In this document: piece by piece, positions 15,908-23,085 of the stretch
How the letters are laid out: each line of letters opens with the position of its first letter
Position numbering within the stretch: position 1 is the first letter of the stretch
Assembly (NCBI GenBank): GCA_020634165.1
Contig: JACKCF010000002.1
Location: 62,001-126,000 of the forward strand
Length of the DNA stretch: 64,000 nt
Direction of reading: 5' to 3'
Origin: Anaerolineaceae bacterium
GTDB lineage: Bacteria; Chloroflexota; Anaerolineae; Aggregatilineales; Phototrophicaceae
Position numbers and translations under genes: made by a program
The notes under the pieces: generated by a model
What the model saw: the letters and a program-made list of their open reading frames with translations, nothing else
Database searches by the model: none
Told to the model about the DNA's origin: nothing

Positions 15908-16594
15908 TTACCCGATACGGGAGATTCCTGAGTTTTGGCCTGTTGTTTCAGCTGTGAAGGGAATTGCAGGCGCTGAAAGCAGCAAACCACATTCATAAGC
16001 TGCCACAAGTAGCTCGCTGTTGCTCTTGACACCAAAGAGCTGGCGGAGGTGGCTTTGTATCTTATGAATGGCTGTTGGTGATCGCTGCATAACCTGTGCA
16101 ATTTCAATACCGGACTGATGCTGCCCCATCAAATACAAAATACGGATATTGTATGGCGTAATGCGGCTGTAGAGATCGTCATGGACGTAGGCGTCATCCA
16201 GTGCCTGTGCCGCAGACGGCGAGAGATAGGTACTGCCATCAAGAATGGCTTTCACGGCAGTAGCCAGCCGGGACTCCAGTTGATCATTCAGACAGACATA
16301 TCCCCTGACGCCTTGCCGGACTGTCATTCGGACAAAAAACGGTGATTTGATTGCGGTTACAAGAAGGATAGCAGTTTTATGCCGTGTATCTTCCTTTGCG
16401 TCCTTGCTGGACATCATCAGCCGCATAAAACCCTTCTCATCCGTGATAAATACGTCAGGATGTGATTGATAGCTATCGGAATCTATCCAGTATCCTGCAT
16501 TGCCAGCGTACTCGGATAGTAAGTGAACAACCCCTGCACGGAGCAGATCCCATTGCAGATAAGTGGCAATATGTGTTTCGCCGTTGATATCCAT
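15908..16594 (-). CDS. LuxR/NarL-type transcription regulator with degenerate receiver
   Basis: A 228-residue protein. Residues 1-125 have a receiver-like alternation of strands and helices but no aspartate triad that I can place with confidence, so phosphorylation is doubtful. Residues about 145-205 form a LuxR-type helix-turn-helix (ITPYNIRILYLMGQHQSGIEIAQVM, then SPTAIHKIQSHLRQLF). It lies between the conjugation operon and the replication-type gene and is a good candidate for the regulator of transfer genes. An AT-rich leader (16595-16671) separates it from the gene upstream. Confidence 0.7.
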   Translation of the reverse strand: MDINGETHIATYLQWDLLRAGVVHLLSEYAGNAGYWIDSDSYQSHPDVFITDEKGFMRLMMSSKDAKEDTRHKTAILLVTAIKSPFFVRMTVRQGVRGYVCLNDQLESRLATAVKAILDGSTYLSPSAAQALDDAYVHDDLYSRITPYNIRILYLMGQHQSGIEIAQVMQRSPTAIHKIQSHLRQLFGVKSNSELLVAAYECGLLLSAPAIPFTAETTGQNSGISRIG

Positions 16595-16671
16595 AGATCA
16601 CCGATTACACGATTTATGTCTATGGTATCATTATTTCTTATATTAAGATTTGTTTGACACACACTAACAGA

Positions 16672-17550
16672 TCATGAATCGATAAAATCAGCATATTTTC
16701 CCTGAGCGTAGCGTTTGCCATCCTCAAGTAAATCTAGCCCTGTATGTTTGTTTTGTGATGACACTTCCCAGCTTTCACGAAGTGCAGTCAGAATAAATCC
16801 GGGCGGATTATGTGCCGCTGCCTCGCGCGAACGTGCCATCACGCTCCTGATCTGCTCTGCCTCGTACCGCTTGACAAGCCAATGAGCCTTGATCAAATCA
16901 AAACCAGTATCGACCAGATCAAGCAGCAGCAGATTTGTTTCGGATTCCCGCTCGGCAGATGTATCCTCGAAGAAAGAGTCGTCTGCTGCTGTTGTTTGTA
17001 TGTCTGTATTGTTTGTGGGTAAAGCGTGTTGGTTAATGTCTGTTATGGGTTTGGTGGTTCCCGTCCGATCGTTCTGGTCGACATCGCCCGGAGAATCGGG
17101 CTGATCTGACCCGTTGGATTCGTCAGGAACTGCCACACCGAAAAGTGCCTCCAGTCTCGGCAAATCAAGTCCCAGATAGCTGGCGATCTGCCGCAGGAAT
17201 GCCCGGATGTTCAGCCGATAGTGCATGGTCGGCACCCCGTTGGCCTTGCGAACCTCACGTACTACACCGACTGCCTCCAGCAGTCCCTGCCCATGCACGC
17301 GCTTGATTTGTCCCTGTGACAGATTGCACTCAGCATCCCAGTCACGCCATGACTTGTATATCCAGCCATCACGCTTGCTCTTGGGCGTCCAGTAGATCAG
17401 TCGCAAGAGCATCAGCGCAGCGTTAGCATCGCCCGTGAGCTTGGACAGGAGTGCATCCACCGAACGAATGTCACGCCGATTCACATCGCGCACGAGTTGC
17501 CTCAGATTGCCTAATAGATCAATTGTCATTTCATGAGTTTGTATATTCAT
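16672..17550 (-). CDS. Replication-type protein with N-terminal winged helix
   Basis: The start at 17550 (MNIQTHEM) follows TGAGGAAACC; longer in-frame extension has no ribosome site. 292 residues. Residues about 30-130 look like the winged-helix domain of plasmid and phage replication initiators (LMLLRLIYWTPKSKRDGWIYKSW...). An acidic, Asp/Asn/Thr-rich linker (about 150-195) leads to a C-terminal helical domain (LVDTGFDLIKAHWLVKRYEAEQIRSV...), which resembles helicase-loader or replication-organiser proteins of plasmids and integrative elements. It likely acts with the primase at the window start. A candidate + strand small RNA lies right upstream. Confidence 0.55.
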   Translation of the reverse strand: MNIQTHEMTIDLLGNLRQLVRDVNRRDIRSVDALLSKLTGDANAALMLLRLIYWTPKSKRDGWIYKSWRDWDAECNLSQGQIKRVHGQGLLEAVGVVREVRKANGVPTMHYRLNIRAFLRQIASYLGLDLPRLEALFGVAVPDESNGSDQPDSPGDVDQNDRTGTTKPITDINQHALPTNNTDIQTTAADDSFFEDTSAERESETNLLLLDLVDTGFDLIKAHWLVKRYEAEQIRSVMARSREAAAHNPPGFILTALRESWEVSSQNKHTGLDLLEDGKRYAQGKYADFIDS

Positions 17551-17645
17551 GATGGTTTCCTCACATAGATATCTTATGCCAATAACAGATTGCAAATTGA
17601 AGCCAGCGTCCTGCCTCAAACAGACCGAAAAATCGGATGATGAAG

Positions 17646-17674
17646 TTGCAAGTGGCTATGGGACGTGATACAGT
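17646..17674 (+). promoter_or_regulatory. Sigma-70-like promoter of a possible small RNA
   Basis: TTGCAA at 17646-17651 and TACAGT at 17669-17674 are separated by 17 bases. It points to the right, into a stretch with no + strand gene but with an intrinsic terminator 55 bases further. It is the best -35/-10 pair I find in the gap between the replication-type gene and parB. This is a motif match only. Confidence 0.4.
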
Positions 17675-17680
17675 GTGAGT

Positions 17681-17757
17681 GCTTAGTTCAAACTGAAATC
17701 ATGTCCATCGCAACTTGCGAAGTGACGTACCCACCACAGCCAGGGGTGGGTTTTTTG
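17681..17757 (+). ncRNA. Candidate small RNA next to the replication-type gene
   Basis: A transcript from the promoter at 17646-17674 would start near 17681 and end at the terminator at 17730-17757, giving about 75 bases. No ORF of useful size exists in it. It lies opposite to the parAB to replication-gene direction, so it could be antisense to the leader of the 16672-17550 gene transcript, as plasmid copy-number RNAs are. Existence and role are inferred from promoter and terminator motifs only. Confidence 0.35.
17730..17757 (+). terminator. Intrinsic terminator in + direction
   Basis: CCCACC (17730-17735) pairs with GGTGGG (17745-17750), followed by TTTTTTGTTTTT. It works only for + strand transcripts, because the - strand reading has no T run. 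No annotated + strand gene ends here, so it points to a small RNA. Confidence 0.7.
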
Positions 17758-17824
17758 TTTTTATGGCGGTTCTCGCTTCCTCTTTATGTAACCAGAGTAA
17801 GAAAGTAACCCCGGGGTTACTTTC

Positions 17825-19018
17825 TCAGGATTCATCCTGTACCAACCATGCTTCTGCTTCATTGATAAGCCTCCTGAAGTTTTGCAAGCGAGCCAGTGCC
17901 AGATTCGACGAGCCTTCATTGGCAAGTAATGCGCGGCCCACTTCCTCACCGGATGTCGTTGTCTTCTTTTGTAGCAAGCGAACGATCCGCAGAGATTCTT
18001 TGGAATAAGGCGAAGTCGCCTCATCATCCGCCACAATTTCGGCTTCACACAATTCCTGAATTTGGCGGCTGGTGAGTTTGTAGTCGATGATTTGTCGGAT
18101 CATCTCGGCATGATATGTCGGCTCAAGGTTGAGCACGTAACGCAATTTCCTTTCTTCAATTTGATGAAGATCAGCCAGTTCCATGGCTTCGTCGCTCAAA
18201 CCAAGCAGTGCCTTGATGCGACTAAAATGCATCTTGCTGATGCCGCCCATTGCAGACAGAATCTGTGCGCTAGCGTCTGATTTGCCGCGTAGATGTAAAT
18301 CGAGCGCCTGCCGATAGAAATCGTTGTTGACAGCGTATCCGGGCAATTCATAGTCGTGGACTGCCAGAAGCAAAAGCGCGGCCTGACGTGCCAGAGCAAT
18401 TGCTGACAGCCCAGACCGCGCTGTATTTTCTTTTGCCTGCCGAAATGGCGACGCGACGTCCGGGGAGACAACGATACAGGGAACCATACTATCACCCTGA
18501 TAATCTGGAACGAAGTCTCGCAGCAGCCAGCTCGCCCAGTAGCGTCGCTCTCCGGTTTCAATGCGAAACTGGAAGGAAACACCCTGCGACACGTCGACTA
18601 CGGTCAACGGATTGACCTGCCCATCGTCGCGGATTGTGAGCGCCAGCGTCAGCAGTTCGCGCAGCAGAGTTTCTTCTGGCAAATAGCTGACAGATTCTTC
18701 ACTATCCTCATTAATCATCAAATCCATCACATTTGAGAATGGACGTCCATGCTGTCGAGCAGCAACTTGCGCCTTCTTTAGCAGTTCTCGAAGGGCATTG
18801 GATGGTGTCATCTGATCGTCATGAAAGGCATGGTGAATCACATCTGGCAGCATCCGTCGCGGCTGAATGGGATCTGGTCGAATCAGGTCAAGCAGGATAC
18901 GTTCCACACGCAGGCCCTGTGCTTCGGCTGCAACTTCAGAATCACCGCCGAGCATATCTTCTGTTACCGAAGCAAGCAGGGCATCGATGCGATTTGGTTG
19001 CTTGCCATTCCTGCTCAT
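17825..19018 (-). CDS. parB: ParB-family partition protein
   Basis: A 397-residue ParB-like protein. Residues 47-56 hold RPDPIQPRRML, 153-163 the IETGERRYWAS core of the CTPase domain, and 197-201 ENTAR. A helix-turn-helix region follows (LSAMGGISKMHFSRIKALLGL), then a C-terminal domain likely for dimer formation. It has an insertion of roughly 70 residues (about 60-130) between the PRR motif and the QVNPLTV motif that standard ParB lacks. It would bind a parS-like site and load onto DNA. parA overlaps its start by 4 bases; together they stabilise the element. A hairpin cluster upstream of parA may hold the operator or centromere. Confidence 0.85.
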   Translation of the reverse strand: MSRNGKQPNRIDALLASVTEDMLGGDSEVAAEAQGLRVERILLDLIRPDPIQPRRMLPDVIHHAFHDDQMTPSNALRELLKKAQVAARQHGRPFSNVMDLMINEDSEESVSYLPEETLLRELLTLALTIRDDGQVNPLTVVDVSQGVSFQFRIETGERRYWASWLLRDFVPDYQGDSMVPCIVVSPDVASPFRQAKENTARSGLSAIALARQAALLLLAVHDYELPGYAVNNDFYRQALDLHLRGKSDASAQILSAMGGISKMHFSRIKALLGLSDEAMELADLHQIEERKLRYVLNLEPTYHAEMIRQIIDYKLTSRQIQELCEAEIVADDEATSPYSKESLRIVRLLQKKTTTSGEEVGRALLANEGSSNLALARLQNFRRLINEAEAWLVQDES

Positions 19019-19836
19019 TTCGCACCACCAGAGAGAATGCGCCGTGCCATACGGCTAACAAGCTGGGCATAGGCTTCGCTGGCGGTGGCTTTCGGATCGT
19101 AAGTGTAAACACTCTGATGGGCATGATGAGCATATGAGACAGCTTCGTTCATAGGAATGACGCCACAAACCAGCTTGCCGAGCTGCTGATGGGATTTGAG
19201 ATCATCCAGCAACTGGCGATGACCTTTGACCCGCTTGTCCATCTTCGTGACCAGAATGCCACCCACGCGCAGGGATGGTACGCGCCAGCCTTCGCGAATA
19301 GCGTGGATCTTGTTCATGACCGCCAGCAGACCAACCGTCTCCAGATAACGGGGTTCGACGGGCACAATGGCATCGGTCGCTGCGACCAGCGCCATTTCGG
19401 TCAGCAGTGAGAATGAAGGATGGGTGTCGATCACGATTGCGCCATAGTGTGGGGCGATCTTCGAGAGGGGTTCCGTGAGGCGATACGGCGCACCGGGGAT
19501 ACTCATCAGCTCACGTTCTGCCTGTTCCAGAATGGGTGAGGCGGGCAGCACATGCAAATCACTGTCCCATTGGCTGGCGATAATCGTCTGCTGCAAGATT
19601 TGGGTGGCCTGATCCCAATCTGCCAGTAGCACGCCATACAAGCTGTTGTCATGTTCACGAGAACCGGTAGTGACCAGTGTGGCGTGCGCCTGACTGTCCG
19701 TATCGACCAGCAGCACCTTCGATCTAGATGCACCCGACTGCCGCAGCATGGCCGTCAGTCCGAGCGCAACATTCGTCGCAGATGTGGATTTCCCCACACC
19801 GCCCTTGTTGTTGGTGAGTACATAAACCTTTGTCAT
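19015..19836 (-). CDS. parA: ParA-family partition ATPase
   Basis: A 273-residue P-loop ATPase of the Soj/ParA type. Deviant Walker A NNKGGVGKST (residues 9-18), VLLVDTDSQAHAT (about 40-52), and the Walker B-like AIVIDTHPSFS are all present. No N-terminal DNA-binding domain, so it is the short chromosomal/ICE type rather than the long P1 type. It moves the ParB-bound element along the nucleoid. Starts with an upstream AAGGAG-like site (CAAGGAGATTATTCG). Its stop overlaps the parB start by 4 bases. The promoter should be in 19837-20140, where three inverted repeats are seen. Confidence 0.9.
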   Translation of the reverse strand: MTKVYVLTNNKGGVGKSTSATNVALGLTAMLRQSGASRSKVLLVDTDSQAHATLVTTGSREHDNSLYGVLLADWDQATQILQQTIIASQWDSDLHVLPASPILEQAERELMSIPGAPYRLTEPLSKIAPHYGAIVIDTHPSFSLLTEMALVAATDAIVPVEPRYLETVGLLAVMNKIHAIREGWRVPSLRVGGILVTKMDKRVKGHRQLLDDLKSHQQLGKLVCGVIPMNEAVSYAHHAHQSVYTYDPKATASEAYAQLVSRMARRILSGGAK

Positions 19837-19976
19837 CGAATAATCTCCTTGCTCATTCTGAACGAAATCGCTGAGAGACAGTGACCCTGCTACACTTGAA
19901 GCAATGGTCTGGCTGCCAGGACCAGCGAGACTTCAGGTGGACGGGGGAGGGCTAAACTCCTCCGTATCACCGCAAA

Positions 19977-20098
19977 GACCAAATCTGGTCAGTCAAACGG
20001 GGTCGTTTGACCTTCGGCAAGGAGCATTTTGATTGATTGGCGCTGGGGAAAATCGATGAGTTGGGTGTAGAAAGCAAAATATGGCCCGGAGGCCATAT
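19977..20098. repeat. Cluster of three inverted repeats upstream of parA (parS/operator/oriT candidate)
   Basis: Three hairpin-forming palindromes lie in 122 bases: GACCA-aatc-TGGTC (19977-19990), GTCAAACG-gggt-CGTTTGAC (19992-20011) and ATATGGCC-cgga-GGCCATAT (20079-20098). The second and third have perfect 8-base arms. They sit between the parA start and the tRNA-Arg, where a partition centromere, a ParB or regulator operator, or part of the element's end would be expected. Which one they are cannot be told from sequence alone. Confidence 0.55.
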
Positions 20099-20147
20099 CG
20101 TCGTGGATAGCATCTGACGTCAAATGTTCGACATAGCTATCATTAGG

Positions 20148-20221
20148 CGTACCTGCAGGGATTCGAACCCCGGACCCCTTGTTCCGTAGACAAGTGCTCT
20201 AATCCGCTGAGCTACAGGTAC
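20148..20221 (-). tRNA. tRNA-Arg (anticodon ACG)
   Basis: Read on the - strand, the gene folds as a cloverleaf: acceptor GTACCTG/CAGGTAC, D-stem GCTC/GAGC, anticodon stem CTTGT/ACAAG with loop CTACGGA (anticodon ACG), and T-loop GGTTCGAATCC. Discriminator G; CCA is not encoded. Its 3' end points left, toward the ICE-like region, with parA 311 bases away. That is the expected position for an integrase attachment site in a tRNA gene. Confidence 0.95.
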
Positions 20222-20476
20222 ATTTCTTGTGACAGTAGAATAGTCAAGCCCCCTGCAAAAGTCAAGCCCCACTCGCGTAAATCAATTTATTATGAAACAA
20301 TATAGTATATATGTTTTGATAGGCAGTGGCCCTCTAATTGCGCTTAAAATGCGTAAAGTTTGTTAGGAGTTTGCAAGGACCAGAGTACTAAATTGAAATT
20401 GTTCACTGATTCGTGAACAACACTGGTATTTACAATCGAATATTTCAGACTTCGGGCCTGGGGAGGTACACACGAT

Positions 20477-21499
20477 ATGACTTCTTTAAAACCACGTGTC
20501 AGCATAGGTATGCCCGTCTATAATGGCGCTCAATATCTCGAACGTGCTCTGGACACATTACTGGCACAAACATTTACAGATTTTGAAATTGTTATTACCG
20601 ATAACTGCTCTACAGATAATACGCAAGAAATTTGCGAACGCTACGCCGCACAAGACGACCGCGTTAAATACCACCGCAACGAAACCAACATCGGCGCATC
20701 CCGTAACTACAACCGCTGCTACGATTTGGCCATTGGCGAGTATTTTAAATGGGCCGCCCACGACGATGAGCACGCACCAACCTATCTGGAAAAGACCGTC
20801 GCATTGCTCGACACCCATCCAGATGCGGTTCTGGCACATTCTTATACTGATATTATTGACCGCAACAGCAATGTGATTCCTGTACCGGATAATGTCCTCA
20901 ATCTGATGGTGAAGGACCCTGACGGTGGCGAGATGCGCGTGGGGGTTGAATATTCAGATCGTCATGTTGATAGCGACAGCGTCAGCGAGCGGTATCAGGG
21001 CATCCTGCTACAGACCAGTTGGTGCTACGATATTTTTGGTCTGATGCGCCGCAACGCCCTGGCGAATACGAACTTACAAGAATCCTTTTATGGGACTGAT
21101 AAAGTCCTCCTGGCAGAAATGGTCCTACAAGGCAAGTTCCTGCATGTCCCTGAGCGACTGTTCCTAAACCGTCGCCATGCCAAGCAGTCCGGCAACATCA
21201 AAACGGCAAAAGAACGCGAGGCATGGAACAACCCTAGTGCTGCCAAGCATCACCCCATTCCGCAGTGGTTGTGTATGAAGGGCTATACACGTGCCATGTG
21301 GAAAACGTCAATGTCACGCACGGAACGTGCCCGCTGTGTTAGCATTCTGGCTCGTTACGCCACAGACATGAAGTCATGGCTAACGCTCTTTAACGAGAAA
21401 CTCGATCTCAACCTACACATCGCAGTAAAAAGCCAGCCGAAAGATACTGGCAGCCTGACCATGCCGCCACTGGCAAAGGACAGCGGCAGAAAAATCTGA
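20477..21499 (+). CDS. Family 2 glycosyltransferase
   Basis: A 340-residue GT-A-fold protein. VSIGMPVYNGAQYLERAL at the start, ITDNCSTDNTQEI next and a WAAHDDEH segment (DXD-like metal site, about residue 90) are family markers. There are no membrane segments. It transfers a sugar from a nucleotide donor, probably in surface polysaccharide or glycolipid synthesis; donor and acceptor are unknown. It stands alone as the first chromosomal gene beyond the tRNA-Arg, with GGGAGG upstream. Confidence 0.85.
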   Translation: MTSLKPRVSIGMPVYNGAQYLERALDTLLAQTFTDFEIVITDNCSTDNTQEICERYAAQDDRVKYHRNETNIGASRNYNRCYDLAIGEYFKWAAHDDEHAPTYLEKTVALLDTHPDAVLAHSYTDIIDRNSNVIPVPDNVLNLMVKDPDGGEMRVGVEYSDRHVDSDSVSERYQGILLQTSWCYDIFGLMRRNALANTNLQESFYGTDKVLLAEMVLQGKFLHVPERLFLNRRHAKQSGNIKTAKEREAWNNPSAAKHHPIPQWLCMKGYTRAMWKTSMSRTERARCVSILARYATDMKSWLTLFNEKLDLNLHIAVKSQPKDTGSLTMPPLAKDSGRKI

Positions 21500-21546
21500 G
21501 AAACACCTGGCCCAGCAGACGACAATCTGCGTTGCGGGGCACGCAA

Positions 21547-21993
21547 CTAAGCCAGTATGTTTTCTAATACCAGTGTTTTAAAGACAGATTGTGCCCAGGC
21601 ATGGATGCTTTCGACGTAGCATGCAGGGCCAGCAAGAACAACGTCCCTTGCATGGGTCGTCCAAGGCATCAGATAGGGGTATCGGCCATGATTATTGGTC
21701 GTGCCCCTAATTTTATTCTGGCGCTTGCCACTATCCACCAACGCTTTCATGCGTTCGCGCATGGCTTCAGGCGTGATGTCGGTCGTCACAAATTGCTTTA
21801 GTAATTGATGGGCAAGCTTGAGGGCTTCTTCACTATATAGGTGGGGATGCTGAATGTGATAGCACAGCACCATCAGGTGATGGGCTGGCAATAACTCAGG
21901 ATTCTCAAATTCCCAGTATAAAAATTGAAGGAAGTCATCTTCGCAGGTGATACCATCTGGCAGATGCGCCCCACAGGTGTCACAGATAGGCAT
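21547..21993 (-). CDS. DUF5946-family protein
   Basis: A 148-residue protein beginning with a zinc-binding-like segment (CDTCGAHLPDGITC), followed by conserved FLQFLYWEFENP and HHLMVLCYHIQHP blocks that I know from DUF5946 proteins. The function of the family is unknown. It starts 13 bases after the stop of the ECF sigma factor gene and is co-transcribed with it. A role as zinc-finger partner or anti-sigma-like factor is possible by context but unproven. Confidence 0.7.
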   Translation of the reverse strand: MPICDTCGAHLPDGITCEDDFLQFLYWEFENPELLPAHHLMVLCYHIQHPHLYSEEALKLAHQLLKQFVTTDITPEAMRERMKALVDSGKRQNKIRGTTNNHGRYPYLMPWTTHARDVVLAGPACYVESIHAWAQSVFKTLVLENILA

Positions 21994-22006
21994 GAAGTAT
22001 CCAGCG

Positions 22007-22666
22007 TTACTCTACATCCGGCGGTTGTGTCTCTGTATGGACGTAAACAGGTTGATGAGCTGGTTCCGGTGGTGGCGTACCGGGCTTGAACATTTCGTCA
22101 ATCGCCATATCAACAGCAGCATTCAAATCAGTGAAGAAGGCGCGCAGGTGTTCACGGGCATATTGAAGGCGCTTCTTGACGGTTGTCACAGGCACATCAA
22201 GCTGTTCAGCGATTTCCTTTTGCGAAGCACCTTCCATATAGAAGCCCTCTGTGACTGCGCGTTCGTGTTCCGGCAAAGTAGAGAGTGCTGTTTGCAGGTG
22301 ATTGTGCAGTTCGCGTGTTTCGATATGCGCTTCCGGCCCAGGGCTTTCTTCTGCCAGATCATAACGCTGATCAATTGGCTCCAGTACCAGACGCTTACCC
22401 CGTACCAGCCGATCTGACTGCGTCATGACGATGCGCCGCAGCCATCCGGGAAAAGCTTCCGGCTCTTTCAACTGGTCCAGCCGCGTATATGCTTTAATGA
22501 AGGCTTCCTGTACAGCTTCTTCTGCCAGATAGCGATCACCCAGGCTGGCAAAGGCGCGTTGATACGCCATTGGCCAGTAGCGTGTCATCAATATCTGGAA
22601 GGCAGCATCGCGTTCGCTTTTATCGCCCTGGCGGGCTTGCCGGATAAGCTCATGTAAGTCGGACAT
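22007..22666 (-). CDS. ECF-type RNA polymerase sigma factor
   Basis: A 219-residue sigma-70 family protein of the ECF type. Region 2 spans about residues 25-95 (EEAVQEAFIKAYTRLDQL..., FPGWLRRIV) and region 4 about 125-180 (LPEHERAVTEGFYMEGASQKEIAEQLDVPVTTVKKRL). A Pro-rich C-terminal tail of about 40 residues follows. It directs RNA polymerase to a specific promoter set, unknown here. The DUF5946 gene lies directly downstream. No membrane anti-sigma factor is visible nearby. Confidence 0.9.
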   Translation of the reverse strand: MSDLHELIRQARQGDKSERDAAFQILMTRYWPMAYQRAFASLGDRYLAEEAVQEAFIKAYTRLDQLKEPEAFPGWLRRIVMTQSDRLVRGKRLVLEPIDQRYDLAEESPGPEAHIETRELHNHLQTALSTLPEHERAVTEGFYMEGASQKEIAEQLDVPVTTVKKRLQYAREHLRAFFTDLNAAVDMAIDEMFKPGTPPPEPAHQPVYVHTETQPPDVE

Positions 22667-23085
22667 AAGAAGCTCTATTGGCTCACTGCAACAATTATTG
22701 GTCTGAATCGACCGTGCTAAAGACTATGACTTATCATACGCGAAAATTCTATTTTTTCCCGTCAGAACCGTATTAGTGTTTTGCAGATAGCAGCCTGCTA
22801 ACGTTGGGATAGAGTAAGTAATGTTTACATATTCATATACAAACCCATCATCAGGAAATCACTCCGGCGGAGGATGACTCATTATGCCCTGATTTATCGG
22901 TCATTTGTCTAGTATAAGCAGGCTTGCTATAATGATTTAACATTTTCTTAAACAAAAGCCATAGAGCATTAACGCTGTGATTGGTAGACTTACTGTCGTA
23001 GTCGGTATCCACCATGTGTGGGATGCCGCAACAGCAGCCATACCCTATCATACGTTGGTCAGCCAGATATTGAGGAACCGCCTGG
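22667..23085. other. Intergenic region between sigma factor and ABC permease genes
   Basis: 419 bases between two divergent genes. It holds the promoter at 22905-22933 and a leader of about 145 bases before the permease start. I see no gene, no terminator hairpin with T run and no riboswitch pattern that I recognise in the leader. Confidence 0.5.
22905..22933 (+). promoter_or_regulatory. Sigma-70-like promoter of the ABC importer operon
   Basis: TTGTCT (22905-22910), a 17-base spacer and a perfect TATAAT (22928-22933). Transcription would begin near 22940, leaving a leader of about 145 bases before the permease gene at 23086. It is the best promoter match in the window. Confidence 0.6.

Noticed and set aside
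1..20140. Second copy of the tRNA-Arg 3' end (left att site)
   Set aside because: Looked for the GGTTCGAATCCC-type tail in this stretch and did not see it; the left end is probably outside the window.
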